A stretch of DNA of 64,000 bases from Natrinema pellirubrum DSM 15624. Lineage in GTDB: Archaea > Halobacteriota > Halobacteria > Halobacteriales > Natrialbaceae. Every line of letters starts with the position of its first letter. Positions within the stretch are counted from its first letter, which is position 1. A program made the position numbers and the translations under genes. This document shows, in pieces, positions 9,159 through 18,337 of this stretch. A model generated the notes under the pieces. It made no database searches and was not told where the DNA came from. It saw only the letters and a list, made by a program, of their open reading frames with translations. The stretch spans positions 1,922,001 through 1,986,000 of the forward strand of contig NC_019962.1 in assembly GCF_000230735.2 (NCBI RefSeq), read 5' to 3'.

Positions 9159-9536
9159 ACGATCACTCGCAGAGGCGGCGCTACGGCGGGGTACCGCCAC
9201 GTACATCCAGTGGAGGTCACGCCAGATACTTAATCGCTCTCTTCGGCTGAAATAGTCCCTCCCTCTCGATAGAACTCTTCCATTCGTCTACCTCGTTCCA
9301 GTAAGTCAGAGAATGTCACGAGATTCACTCGTGTAAGATGGCTTTCAATTATGCGTAGTCCGTCTCGCTGCTCCTGAGTGAGGTCGGATCCAATGACTAC
9401 TGTACCGCGAGGTTTGAGAACCTGAACTCCTTGTTCGTTTTCGATATAATTTGAAGTTGTTCAGATTCTTGAATATAGTTCTGGAGTTGAACAATTGCTT
9501 TTGTCAGTCCCGCTCTGGGGACCCAGTTATCGTGAG

Positions 9537-10233
9537 GGTAGTGTTCAGATAAGCTGATTCCATGCGAAGGCGAACGCTTGGAGCCAATTTTCGACGGTGT
9601 CTGCTTCGGCATGGCTAAAACAGTTTGAGAACTGGTTAGTTCTGCGTTTTAGTTCTCGAAATACACGTTCAACACTGTTCCGATTACCGTGTTTTTCGTA
9701 TCTGTAATCGAGGCCATGTCGGTGGAGTGCCGCTTGCAGCCACGGTGCAGAATCGACGAGAAAGAGCGCGTCATCGACGAGATGTTTGTCGCGGAGTTCC
9801 GCGAGGAACATCTCGGTAATTGCTTGATTTCTCGTCGGTGAGAGCTTGACGTGTAGCAAGCGGTTTGTTGCGGGATCAACGGCGGCGTACAGCCAGAATC
9901 GTTCGTCATTCAGTTGGATCACGGTCTCGTCAACCGCGACGTGATCCGGATTTGCGCCATCAAGCGGCTGTAAATCTGCCTTCTGCACCCAGTTGTGAAC
10001 GGTCGATCGACAGCGTTCGACACCCAACCTCTCGAGAATAGAGATGGTATCCGAAAGTGATAGTCCAGCCAGATGGAGCCGGATACCGAGCTTCATCGCG
10101 GGCTCGGGTGTCGCCTCTCGCTCCAGAAAATCTAACTCGAAGCAGTCGCTACCTCTGTTGAGGCGGGCGGTTTCGAGCATAGACCACTCACAAATCGTTC
10201 CACCTCACCTTTCATCCTCATCTGAACACCGCC
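9537..10233 (-). mobile_element. IS6-family insertion sequence, copy 1, in the Shedu gene
   Basis: A 697-bp element with ends GGTAGTGTTCAGATAAG and GGCGGTGTTCAGATGAG (reverse strand), flanked by a perfect 8-bp direct repeat ATCGTGAG at 9529-9536 and 10234-10241. Eight bases is the usual IS6 duplication. A near-identical copy lies at 41899-42595. Confidence 0.92.
9545..10180 (-). CDS. IS6-family transposase
   Basis: The intact 211-residue transposase has an N-terminal HTH-like region (LAGLSLSDTISILERLGV, TVHNWVQKAD) and the DDE core: DHVAVDETVIQ (first Asp), LFLVDSAPWL (second Asp) and GNRNSVERVFRELKRRT (Glu). Length is slightly below bacterial IS6 transposases but normal for haloarchaeal ones. 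The element is flanked by a clean target duplication, so insertion was probably recent. Confidence 0.92.
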   Translation of the reverse strand: MLETARLNRGSDCFELDFLEREATPEPAMKLGIRLHLAGLSLSDTISILERLGVERCRSTVHNWVQKADLQPLDGANPDHVAVDETVIQLNDERFWLYAAVDPATNRLLHVKLSPTRNQAITEMFLAELRDKHLVDDALFLVDSAPWLQAALHRHGLDYRYEKHGNRNSVERVFRELKRRTNQFSNCFSHAEADTVENWLQAFAFAWNQLI

Positions 10234-11152
10234 ATCGTGAGAACCATCAAACTTAACCACACTCGCATCTGACGTTTTGAGTTCGATAATATCCAAATAA
10301 CCGTTTACTGATTTAAGCGCAAAATCTACTTGTGCTCCATGCAGTAGTTCTCGGTCAACACGCTCAATATACTGATTACCAAAGAACCATGGATGCTTTT
10401 CAAAGAGATCTTGGAAGTCATCTTCTGAATCGTATTTTTCAATTTTGGATTCTAATCGAGAGACAGCATTGCTGATTTTTGCTTGCTGTATCATGCTTTC
10501 TGCACGAAGAGCATCTGTGTCAAGGACCTCTTGGGAGAGGTTCATACCGTCAAGACTGTCACCTAGAGCAGCGATACATTCGATCATTTCGTCTAGTACT
10601 TCTCGTGGACGGTCACCATCGACTTCTTCGACTCGCTCAATGATTTGAGATAGAATTTCAACAAGGTCTGAATCGTCACTCGTTAGAATATAGTCTCGGC
10701 TATCAAGCTCAGCAATTTCCTCAAAGTTCTTAATAAATTCGCGTAGCGCAACAGACTCACTACCAGTTACCTGAATTTCAAAATCCTGTTCAAACCCGCC
10801 AAATACTGTTTCCTCGCCTCTTTCCAAACTGATGACGTGCTTTCCAGTTCACGGAATCTCCCATACTGAGGCACGTTGCTTTCCATTGTTGTCCTGTTCA
10901 ATAGTCAACTGTATCCCGTTCTGTAACTGGCCCCCTTCATCTGAATCCTCAAATGTCTGGACGGCATATTCATTTCCGTCAATTACGACATTTTCCATAT
11001 AACTTGGATCTCATGATAGGTCTATAAATCCCAACCCTATCTGGCTTTAGTTAGGAATAGTATACTATATATCAATTCAATAACTCACATGAAAATTTAA
11101 TGAATATTTACTGTCTACTTTTATATGGGAGAAACGTCCTGGAATTTATTTG

Positions 11153-11284
11153 TCAAGTATCATTCAAGCCACGTTCATCAAGTATTGTAGTAAGTTCGTC
11201 TCGGATCAGTGCACGGAGCTCTGCCTCTGATCGATTATTATCATTCCTTAGAGCAGCAATTTCTTCATCTATTGAGGATGTCAT
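11153..11284 (-). pseudogene. Detached C-terminus of the beta-CASP gene
   Basis: A 43-codon frame continues as DEEIAALRNDNNRSEAELRA and ends GLNDT. Removing the ISH11-type element at 11274-12342 and one copy of its 9-bp repeat joins this segment in frame to the beta-CASP gene: ...RIQAID|EEIAALRN.... It is the original coiled-coil-like tail of that protein. An ATG at 11284 within the element end could still start it, but that is doubtful. Confidence 0.8.
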
Positions 11285-12342
11285 AGAACAGTTCTCATAC
11301 CAGAGAGCAGGGTGAACGCTGAGGTGGTATGAGCCCAGCGACCCTGCAAGAGAATCCTACGGTAGAGACGTTCTTCAATGTCGTGGAAACTGAGACACTA
11401 GCGCTGTTTGAGCATCTCTCCTTCGAGTTTCTCGAAGAGTTCGACGTGTTCGCCCCGGCGCAGACGGGGCGAACACGAGTTCACAAACCACCCGAAATGA
11501 TGCGTGGGTTTCTGCACTGCTACTACAAGGATATCTACGGCATTCGTCCGGTTGCACGAGAACTGAACAACACAGTCGTCTGGCTCAGCTGTGGCTTCGA
11601 TCGACCGCCGTCCAGAGACGCGGTCGATCGCTTTCTCACCGATCTCGAACACGTCATCGACAAGATTTTCGACCACCTCGTCGAGCAGGCCGCCTTGCGC
11701 GGCCTGCTCGACTTGACCTACTCGATTGATTCGACAGACGTGAGAACGATGCCTGCCGATCCTGACGCATCGAAATGCTACGATCCAACGGCTGAAGAGT
11801 ACTACTACGGCTACGGCTGCACGATCGTTTCGACCGGCTCGAAGATCCCGATTGCAGCGGAGTTCACCGAGAGCAAACAAGCACCAGAGGAGACGGCGAT
11901 GCGCGTCACCCGTGACGCGCTCGCCGTCGCTAAACCGATATGGATGCTTGGTGACAGCGCCTACGATACACTTGACTGGCACGACCACCTGCTGGCCGCA
12001 GGGGTCGTGCCAGTCGCCCCCTACAACCCACGGAACACTGATGACCCGAAGGACATCGAGTACAGGGTCGAAGACCGCATCGAACAACACAGCGAGGACG
12101 TTCAGCTGAAGCAATCGACGCTAAACGAGACGTACAACCGCCGAACAGGCGTCGAACGAACCAACGAATCAGTCAAGGGCTGCGGCCTCGGGCGAACGCA
12201 CGCCCGAGGCCGCGTCCACGCACGAGCACAGGTGTTCCTCGCGCTGTGCCTTCGCCTCGTTATTGCAATCACCAACTATGAACGCGGAGACAATCCGGGA
12301 AGCACGATCATCACGGTGTGACAAGAGTTCTATGACACCCTC
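11274..12342 (+). mobile_element. ISH11-type insertion sequence, copy 1
   Basis: A 1069-bp element with ends GAGGATGTCATAGAA and GAGGGTGTCATAGAA (reverse strand) and a perfect 9-bp direct repeat TCATCTATT at 11265-11273 and 12343-12351. Size, 15-bp ends and a single transposase gene fit ISH11-type elements. Copies 2 and 3 lie at 21996-23064 and 35504-36573, and a 151-bp non-autonomous relative at 48320-48470. Confidence 0.9.
11329..12321 (+). CDS. ISH11-type (IS5-like) DDE transposase
   Basis: The intact 330-residue transposase has LTYSIDSTDVR (first Asp, about residue 136), IWMLGDSAYDTLDWH (second Asp, about 206) and RRTGVERTNESVKGCGL (Glu, about 275). It carries at least five perfect hairpins inside the coding sequence: 11446-11476 (12-bp arms), 11680-11712 (14-bp arms), 11900-11920, 11978-12017 and 12182-12213 (13-bp arms). 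These stems are kept in the diverged copies 2 and 3. Confidence 0.92.
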   Translation: MSPATLQENPTVETFFNVVETETLALFEHLSFEFLEEFDVFAPAQTGRTRVHKPPEMMRGFLHCYYKDIYGIRPVARELNNTVVWLSCGFDRPPSRDAVDRFLTDLEHVIDKIFDHLVEQAALRGLLDLTYSIDSTDVRTMPADPDASKCYDPTAEEYYYGYGCTIVSTGSKIPIAAEFTESKQAPEETAMRVTRDALAVAKPIWMLGDSAYDTLDWHDHLLAAGVVPVAPYNPRNTDDPKDIEYRVEDRIEQHSEDVQLKQSTLNETYNRRTGVERTNESVKGCGLGRTHARGRVHARAQVFLALCLRLVIAITNYERGDNPGSTIITV

Positions 12343-14168
12343 TCATCTATTGCTTGAATCCGCCCAGAGAGCGTAGCGATTCGCTCTTCGGGCGGTTTCT
12401 CCATGTCGTTATCAACACTGCTAGTCGAAGAACCGTTCCTGTCTGTATCATCTTGTGTGAGTTCATCCGTTACGTGGTTTGAATCGTCTTCGTCTGCAGG
12501 CCGAATCTCAGCTTGCGAATGGGCGACGTCATCTTCGCCTTGGACTGTGATGAGATTTTCACTGGATGGGTACACCGGAATGGGGGAATGCATAGCTGCA
12601 CGAGTTACGATATCTGCTGAGACATTGCCGTCAAGATAATTGACCATCGGGCGCTGATTTTCTGGATCACCATGTACAAGCGCAACGTGATTGGCATCAA
12701 CCTTTCGGGCGAATTGAAGGAGTGTGTTACGAGCCGCATGCCCACTGAGTCCAGAGACAGTATCAACCCAATCAGTGGGAACATTAAGTGTGTACGTCGA
12801 CGGACCATCTGTTTCCTCTGAACTCATCTTCTCGCCTGACGAGAAGTTCTCGTCAAAGTCATTCGAGATTGGCCAACATGAAACCGAGACAGTTGCTATA
12901 TCACCTTCTGCTTGCTGGAGATCGTAACCGGGCGTACCAGGTGCTTGATAACCAGTAAAGAGGATACGGGCCTCGTCGTAGTTTTCGACCAATTCAAGGA
13001 GATAAGCAGGTGACAGACCTCCAGTAAGCATCCCTGAAGGGCAGACAATGATTGGGGCCGTATCTGAAGTGAGTAACTCACGGCGATCACGAGCGTGTGA
13101 AGGGCGTTGAGCAATTTCGGGAACAAATGGTTCGAAGTCAGCAGCATTTTCCACGTAGTTCATCACGCTCTCGTTGATGTAAGCTGGTGACGTGTAGGCG
13201 TGATAGCGATCCGTCGCGTCTGTTGCCATCCCATCATAGATGATTTGTAATTTCTCCTGGGTCTCTTCTGGGAGGGTCCGCCAACGCTCTCGGAAAATCT
13301 GGAGAATTTCTTGAGCGCGTCCGACCGCAAACGTCGGGATTAAGACAGGGATTCCTTCCTCAATACAGGAAATTGCAGTGTTATAGAGTTCCGTTCGAGC
13401 GTCTTGGAACGAGTCGTGGGTGTCTCGGTTGCCATAGGTCGATTCGAGGAATAGCGTGTCTGCACTTGGTGGATCTTCAATATCGTGAAGATGAGCTGAC
13501 CGTCCGCCAAGATCACCCGAAAAGCATACTCGTCGACCGCTGGCCTCTAATGTCACCCAAGCACTTCCGAGGAGGTGACCAGCATCACCAAAGCAATACT
13601 GAAGATCTTCGTCTTGCGTTCTGATGTGTTCTCTGACGCGACCACTACGATAACCGTTTAGAGGCTCAAAGCGGGCAAGTACATCCTCGACATCATTCCG
13701 TGTAAAGCGGCTGTCCCGGCCGGGCTTCTTTGCTTCTTCCTGATGAATTTTCAGCGAATCGTGTAAGAGGACGTGAGTCAGTGCGGCAGTCCCCCTCGTA
13801 CAGATGATCTTTGCGTCCGGAGCGAGCAAATTTCGACTTTCGAGGACGGGAAGCCCGCCAGAGTGATCAATATGAGCGTGTGTAAGGAAGACCGCATTGA
13901 TCGATTCAGGTTCAAGACCGCAGAGATCGGGGAATTGTCCGTTTTTGCCCTGCTTGAGACCGCAGTCAACGAGATACGTTCCCTGTTGGGTTTCCACTTG
14001 GTAGCAACTACGACCAACTTCGCGTGCTCCACCTCGTGGCAAGACAACCATCGGATTCTCACCATCGACACTATCACTTACGTCTATTGGTGAGGGTGGG
14101 TCATTGTCTCCATCTTCGTCTATTCCGTGATCTTGGGCTTCGTTAGTGGTATTTGTGCTGTGAGTCAT
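12330..14168 (-). CDS. Beta-CASP metallo-beta-lactamase RNase-like protein, 3' end replaced by IS sequence
   Basis: The 612-residue product has the metallo-beta-lactamase motifs HAHIDHSGG (about residue 97), GDAGHLLGSAW (about 195) and CFSGDLGG. The beta-CASP insert follows: FLESTYGNRD (motif A), IVCPSGMLTGG (motif B) and ALVHGDPENQ (motif C). Such proteins are Zn-dependent endo/exoribonucleases related to CPSF73 and RNase J. They lack the KH domains of archaeal aCPSF1, and so does this one. The last residues, DERVS and the stop, come from the inserted ISH11-type element; about 40 residues of tail were cut off. The catalytic domain is complete, so activity may persist. It follows the gene at 14180 by 11 bp, suggesting an operon. 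Confidence 0.85.
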   Translation of the reverse strand: MTHSTNTTNEAQDHGIDEDGDNDPPSPIDVSDSVDGENPMVVLPRGGAREVGRSCYQVETQQGTYLVDCGLKQGKNGQFPDLCGLEPESINAVFLTHAHIDHSGGLPVLESRNLLAPDAKIICTRGTAALTHVLLHDSLKIHQEEAKKPGRDSRFTRNDVEDVLARFEPLNGYRSGRVREHIRTQDEDLQYCFGDAGHLLGSAWVTLEASGRRVCFSGDLGGRSAHLHDIEDPPSADTLFLESTYGNRDTHDSFQDARTELYNTAISCIEEGIPVLIPTFAVGRAQEILQIFRERWRTLPEETQEKLQIIYDGMATDATDRYHAYTSPAYINESVMNYVENAADFEPFVPEIAQRPSHARDRRELLTSDTAPIIVCPSGMLTGGLSPAYLLELVENYDEARILFTGYQAPGTPGYDLQQAEGDIATVSVSCWPISNDFDENFSSGEKMSSEETDGPSTYTLNVPTDWVDTVSGLSGHAARNTLLQFARKVDANHVALVHGDPENQRPMVNYLDGNVSADIVTRAAMHSPIPVYPSSENLITVQGEDDVAHSQAEIRPADEDDSNHVTDELTQDDTDRNGSSTSSVDNDMEKPPEERIATLSGRIQAIDERVS

Positions 14169-14179
14169 AGGAGATTAAA

Positions 14180-15073
14180 TTAGCTTCCGAGGATCTCTTC
14201 GGCGTGGAACCGTTCTCGTGTCTGTGTCTGTCCGCTGAACGTCACCGATTCGATCAGGTCAGAATCTGCGAATGCCGGAAGGAAAGAATTGAAGTCCTGG
14301 ACTACGGGAGAGAGCGGACGGATATTCTCGCTCGAATCGGATACACGACGCGCTTGCCAGATACCCGGTGTTGCGTCTAATTTGTTATGCGATTCTGCCT
14401 CTGAGGTGGTATAATACTGGCATCGACTGGCTTGCCGTGTCGTATTCTGGCCTGTTCGAGCAGGCTTTGCTGTTACTTCGTCGACTCGTATAAGCTGGAG
14501 TGGGCTTCTGGACTGGCCAGGGAGTGCGTCCCCGAGGTCATCTCGGACATTGTGTGCGGACAGCGAGGAATCTTTCTGGAAATATGCCAGAGTCATTTCA
14601 CCGTTCTCGTTATACAGTTCAGGACTGACACCATGTTCACCGCTATTCGAGGTCAGATATCGGGGCGGGACTTCGACAAAGACAATGTCTGATAACTTCA
14701 GTCGATCCGGATCTGCGTCGCTCTCCGTATCAAGATAGTCAACAATAGTCTGGAGTTCATTCGTACAGTGACGTCTACCCCAAACTGTTGCTCCATCTGG
14801 AGCGCGTTCAGCGGGATTGTCGAAGTAAATTCTCGTCTCAGGAATGTATGGGGTATCTACGGGTTGTTGAACTTCCACCGGGTAAGACGGTTCTTGGTAT
14901 TCGGAATGTGGTTGGTCGTCGCTCTGAGTTCGATCGAGTTTCACCGTCGCTGTCACGGGGAATACTGTTGTAGGGAGGGACTGGAGGACAGCAATGGGAT
15001 CCTGTTCTTGAAGCAGTATAGCGCGTTCCCGCTCTGACAGAGCGCTAGATGCTGTGTTGGAATTTCCATTCAT
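14180..15073 (-). CDS. Uncharacterised partner of the beta-CASP gene
   Basis: The protein of about 297 residues begins MNGNSNTASSALSERERA. A start farther upstream at 15145 is possible but adds a Cys/Arg-rich segment unlike the rest. No known domain is visible. The sequence alternates acidic loops with strand-like segments (TVFPVTATVKLDR, TPYIPETRIYFD, SDIVFVEVPPRYL, LQLIRVDEVTAKPART). PVQDFNSFLPAFADSD and ESVTFSGQTQTRERFHAEEIL end it. The tight spacing to the RNase-like gene suggests that the two products act together; I cannot say how. Confidence 0.6.
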   Translation of the reverse strand: MNGNSNTASSALSERERAILLQEQDPIAVLQSLPTTVFPVTATVKLDRTQSDDQPHSEYQEPSYPVEVQQPVDTPYIPETRIYFDNPAERAPDGATVWGRRHCTNELQTIVDYLDTESDADPDRLKLSDIVFVEVPPRYLTSNSGEHGVSPELYNENGEMTLAYFQKDSSLSAHNVRDDLGDALPGQSRSPLQLIRVDEVTAKPARTGQNTTRQASRCQYYTTSEAESHNKLDATPGIWQARRVSDSSENIRPLSPVVQDFNSFLPAFADSDLIESVTFSGQTQTRERFHAEEILGS

Positions 15074-15316
15074 TGTTCTATGAGGACTCGTCTTCTCGCA
15101 CCCGTTTCCACGAATGCCAGAACACGAGTCAACTATTCTGGACAAGTGAATGAATATACTAAATTCTTATCCTTAAGAGTGTCCGTGATATTAGATAAGT
15201 TGGCTGTAACAGATAGAGAAAGCTTGGAAACAGTGACTGGTAGTCGGTGCTATAGAACGGCTCTCACACCTACTATCAACTGCTCTAATTCGATAAGTAC
15301 AGGCCCTGTACTTATT
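15074..15316. other. Intergenic stretch upstream of the beta-CASP operon
   Basis: A+T-rich, with ATGAATATACTAAATTCTTATC near 15150-15172 as a possible promoter for the leftward operon. No gene seen. Confidence 0.3.
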
Positions 15317-15937
15317 TCATGCTAATAATTGCGAAGCGGTAATCCAGAATAATATAAACAAGACTGTCGCCGTCCATTTGTTGATTCGAACACCAAGGGC
15401 ATCTCCTACAATCCTTCTTGTATATGGCATTCCGATGATAGCTGCAAACAATAGCAATATGCCGACAGCAATGTTACTTGACGCCAAATATAGGACACCG
15501 AGCAATAGCGCAATTCCACCGAACAAATATGCTATCCCTTTCAGTAGCAGACTGCCTAATTCAGGATTTTTGTTATTTTCATCTAGATTCAAAGTATCAC
15601 CATTTATTACTAATTGTAGGTCATCAACAACCTCGGTCAAATTACTTATCACAAAGAATTCCGGCTGACCATCTTTACGCTTGATACGTAGACGGTCTCG
15701 TAACCCACCATTTGTTAAACTAGATTTCACACCATTGCTGAATTTCTCTTCTATGCCTATACTTTCAATATATTTTACAGGAATGTAGAGTTCATTCTCA
15801 CCAGTTAGTTCATCCACTTTATTTGGCGAGGATTTGACTGCTTCAGGTGTGATTGTGAGTATACCACCAATAGCCCGGTCTTCGGACTGCGTATAGTTCG
15901 CATTAATTTCCTTCAATATTGTCTCTTCGTTAGTCAT
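15317..15937 (-). CDS. Membrane protein with cytosolic GRAM/PH-like domain, uncharacterised
   Basis: The 206-residue protein starts MTNEETILKEINANY; an in-frame start at 15961 would add eight residues. Residues about 20-125 form a soluble beta-rich region (GGILTITPEAV, YIPVKYIESIGIEE, FVISNLTEVVDDLQLV) resembling GRAM/PH-like membrane-associated folds. Two closely spaced hydrophobic pairs follow (GIAYLFGGIALLLGVLYLA, GILLLFAAIIGMPY, ATVLFILFWITASQLLA). Lysine and asparagine content is high for a haloarchaeon, which suggests horizontal acquisition. Confidence 0.55.
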   Translation of the reverse strand: MTNEETILKEINANYTQSEDRAIGGILTITPEAVKSSPNKVDELTGENELYIPVKYIESIGIEEKFSNGVKSSLTNGGLRDRLRIKRKDGQPEFFVISNLTEVVDDLQLVINGDTLNLDENNKNPELGSLLLKGIAYLFGGIALLLGVLYLASSNIAVGILLLFAAIIGMPYTRRIVGDALGVRINKWTATVLFILFWITASQLLA

Positions 15938-16054
15938 ACCCAAACTGCTTGAAACTCTCACTACTTAGTATTGATTCCGTGATATCCAACCGACCGAAAG
16001 CAGCTTGGGCGGAAGTTTAAACAGCTGTCTATCAAAACTGCATACAGAACTACA

Positions 16055-16327
16055 ATGGCTGGCATTACAGATCCACGGCCACCACTTCCGGAGTGGATTC
16101 TCGAGTGCTACGATCGGCTGTGTACGCAGGCATGTCGGCCAGATGCTGGCGAAGACAGTGTTCCACTGATCGACTACGACGACGCCGTTGACGTGCTGAT
16201 CTCCGATTCAGAGTTAGCACTCGAGCAACGGGACGTCGAGCATGCACTTACCCGCCTCCTCGAACGAGGCTACTTCTACGAAGTTGAAGACGAACTTCGG
16301 ATCACATCCCCAGAAGAGCAGTGTTGA
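16055..16327 (+). CDS. Small conserved-type haloarchaeal protein
   Basis: A 90-residue acidic protein (MAGITDPRPPLPEW...). Residues about 40-85 resemble a winged-helix fold (DYDDAVDVLISDSELALEQRDVEHALTRLLERGYFYEVEDELRI), with a helix-turn-helix followed by a beta wing. It is convergent with the GHKL gene. DNA binding is possible but unproven. Confidence 0.6.
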   Translation: MAGITDPRPPLPEWILECYDRLCTQACRPDAGEDSVPLIDYDDAVDVLISDSELALEQRDVEHALTRLLERGYFYEVEDELRITSPEEQC

Positions 16328-16429
16328 CGGCTCTTCGAAGAGCTATCCTGCGTATCGATAGATCAACGCACTATGCCGAACTCGAGCCACTGCACTCGAC
16401 TCGAGTCGGTCTTCCACCTCCCCGCCCCA

Positions 16430-18172
16430 TTATCGAACTTGGCCAGAGGAGACGTCTTCGCTTTGCTGGAGATCTATCTCATACTCTTCGAACACGGACT
16501 CGAATCCCTCGTCGACAACCTGCTGGACAAGCTTCGCGAACGAACGTCGATTATTTGGCTCCTCAACGAGCGACCGATACGTGCTCTCGAAGTGACGCCC
16601 ATGCGAGGGCCGATCCCGACTTGAGGTTCCGTGAGCGGCTTCGTGCAACATCACGAGATACAGGTCGTGCATCCAGACCGCACGCTGGCGGCTCGTCACC
16701 GCCGAGTCGGTAATCACGATGTATGTCCTGCCGTCGGTCCAGGCATCGGCACTCGCCTCGCCGTAGTACACATCTCGCTCGATCCCAAGTTCTCGTACGA
16801 GCACTCGAGCGAAGCGGAGATAGCGCTGCTGATCAGCGTTCAACTGCGATTCATCCTCGACGCGATGATAGCCAGTCCAGACGCCCTCCGACTCTGCTTG
16901 TTCGCCGACATCGAACGTCTCCGGTACCGCTATCGATGTATCTTCGTCATTGGCGAGATCGCGAAGCCGTTGGGTTGCTGCATCGCTCGTGTCGAGGACG
17001 ACGTAGCCACGCTCGACGAGCTTGTCCGCCCTTTTCTGGGCTCCATCGACCCATCCAATCTTTGGGGCCGCCTGGATCTCCTCGAGGCTGATACGGGACT
17101 CGGTTGCCAACTGGAACAGCTTGCGCTCGGCCCACTGCTCGTCCGATGCATCACTGCTGTCGGATGCCATCGCTTCGATCATCACCTCCCGACTCTCGGC
17201 AGTCAGCCGGTCGTCCGAGACATCCGCATACAGATCGTCACGTGCCTGCTCAAGTGCATCGTCGATCCGCTGCCAACGGTCACAGCCTGACTGGATGTCG
17301 TTGCGCGCAAAGTTCAGCATCAAGTTCCCCTTCGAGACGACGACTCCGCCGAGTCCGTACTCGCGTTTCGTCGTCACGTACAACCCGTTACTGTAGATAT
17401 CGAGTCCCTCGTGGGGTGTGTATTCGAGTGCGAGGATCGCATCTTCCGTTTTCCGTGTGATCGACGGATGTGGGGAGTCAGCCACCGCTTCGAATGGATC
17501 GCCCTTGTCAACCGGCTCGCCATTGATCACGACCGAGACGCCGGTTCGTGACTGCACGTACGCGAAGCGCTTGCGAAGATCGCGAACGTAGCGCCGCCAG
17601 CGGTAGCTGTCCGGGTCCGGCACTTCGTCTTCGTAGTGATCGATCTCGACGAGCATCCCCTCGAGATGATGTTCAGCGTCCACGAGTTGGCCATCGCGAC
17701 CGCTGACGTCTGCCCACGGCCCAGAGTCGCGTCGATCTCGGTAGTCGAAACACAATGCGGTGTCGTGACTCCAGATACGAACGGCACCCTTCGCGATGAT
17801 CGCGCCCTTGCCGATGCCCCACTCGCCGATTGTCTCGTCGTCCGACCGTTGCTTGCTTCCCGCACCAAGCACCGAAAGGTTGCGTCGTCCCTCGGTCGAC
17901 TCGAGGTCAACGCCAGCACCGTCGTCGAGGATGATCGATCGCTCGGGTGAGATGCTGACCAACACACGGGATGACCCAGGACTGTCGATGCCGTTTTGGA
18001 CCGCTTCACGGATCGCGTCTGTGAGATCCGCCATCTGGTCTTCGATAAGGTACGTTGCGACCCGCTCGTCAGCCGTCATCGTCACGGTCTCGTCAGCCGA
18101 TGGCTGACTGGCCGGCCTCGAGTCAGTCGCTTCGTTCGTCGCGAACTCCGATAACGTCGGATGATCTGTCAT
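16430..18172 (-). CDS. GHKL (Hsp90-like) ATPase fused to an HExxH metallopeptidase-like domain
   Basis: The 580-residue protein starts at the ATG at 18172 (MTDHPTLSEF); the longer frame adds an unlikely leader. Residues about 40-150 are a GHKL ATPase: AIREAVQNGID (N box), ILDDGAGVD (G1), WGIGKGAII (G2). Residues about 150-260 look like a transducer domain. The C-terminal third holds YLVMLHEAAHGTSS...HGRHF, an HExxH zinc site with a third ligand spaced as in SprT/WLM-like zincins. Such GHKL fusions appear in prokaryotic conflict and antirestriction islands. It is encoded near an ArdC-like protein (18840-19775) that has another HExxH site. ATP-gated proteolysis is a guess from domain order. Confidence 0.75.
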   Translation of the reverse strand: MTDHPTLSEFATNEATDSRPASQPSADETVTMTADERVATYLIEDQMADLTDAIREAVQNGIDSPGSSRVLVSISPERSIILDDGAGVDLESTEGRRNLSVLGAGSKQRSDDETIGEWGIGKGAIIAKGAVRIWSHDTALCFDYRDRRDSGPWADVSGRDGQLVDAEHHLEGMLVEIDHYEDEVPDPDSYRWRRYVRDLRKRFAYVQSRTGVSVVINGEPVDKGDPFEAVADSPHPSITRKTEDAILALEYTPHEGLDIYSNGLYVTTKREYGLGGVVVSKGNLMLNFARNDIQSGCDRWQRIDDALEQARDDLYADVSDDRLTAESREVMIEAMASDSSDASDEQWAERKLFQLATESRISLEEIQAAPKIGWVDGAQKRADKLVERGYVVLDTSDAATQRLRDLANDEDTSIAVPETFDVGEQAESEGVWTGYHRVEDESQLNADQQRYLRFARVLVRELGIERDVYYGEASADAWTDGRTYIVITDSAVTSRQRAVWMHDLYLVMLHEAAHGTSSRDRPSHGRHFESTYRSLVEEPNNRRSFAKLVQQVVDEGFESVFEEYEIDLQQSEDVSSGQVR

Positions 18173-18337
18173 GGTGTCCACCCATCTGGCACCACACAAA
18201 CCGAACCGTGCGGTCACTTGGGAACAGGAATGAACTCTGGTTCAACCTGACGTAGTCTTCTGGTGTTCTCGAGGAATGAGCCGAGTTGCCGAAGCGAAAC
18301 GACCTATAGCGTCTACTTCGAAGAAGTACTACAGACA

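Larger units (their letters stand above)
9230..10998 (-). pseudogene. Shedu (DUF4263) defence nuclease, three lesions
   Basis: The gene can be rebuilt from an ATG at 10998. The N-terminal segment MENVVIDGNEYAVQTF ends at an in-frame TGA (10850-10852 region) and resumes TGKHVISLERGEE. The nuclease core DFQDLFEKHPWFFGNQY...VDFAL...YLDIIELKTSD lies at about 10270-10420; its D...ELK pattern is the Shedu/DUF4263 PD-(D/E)XK-like site. An IS6 copy splits the gene at SHD|NWVP. Farther on, an imperfect 27-bp tandem repeat (about 9440-9495) shifts the frame before the ending NYIENEQG...LKPRGTVVIG...LLERGRRMEEFYREGG. Shedu proteins are single-gene antiphage nucleases; this copy should be inactive. Confidence 0.8.
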
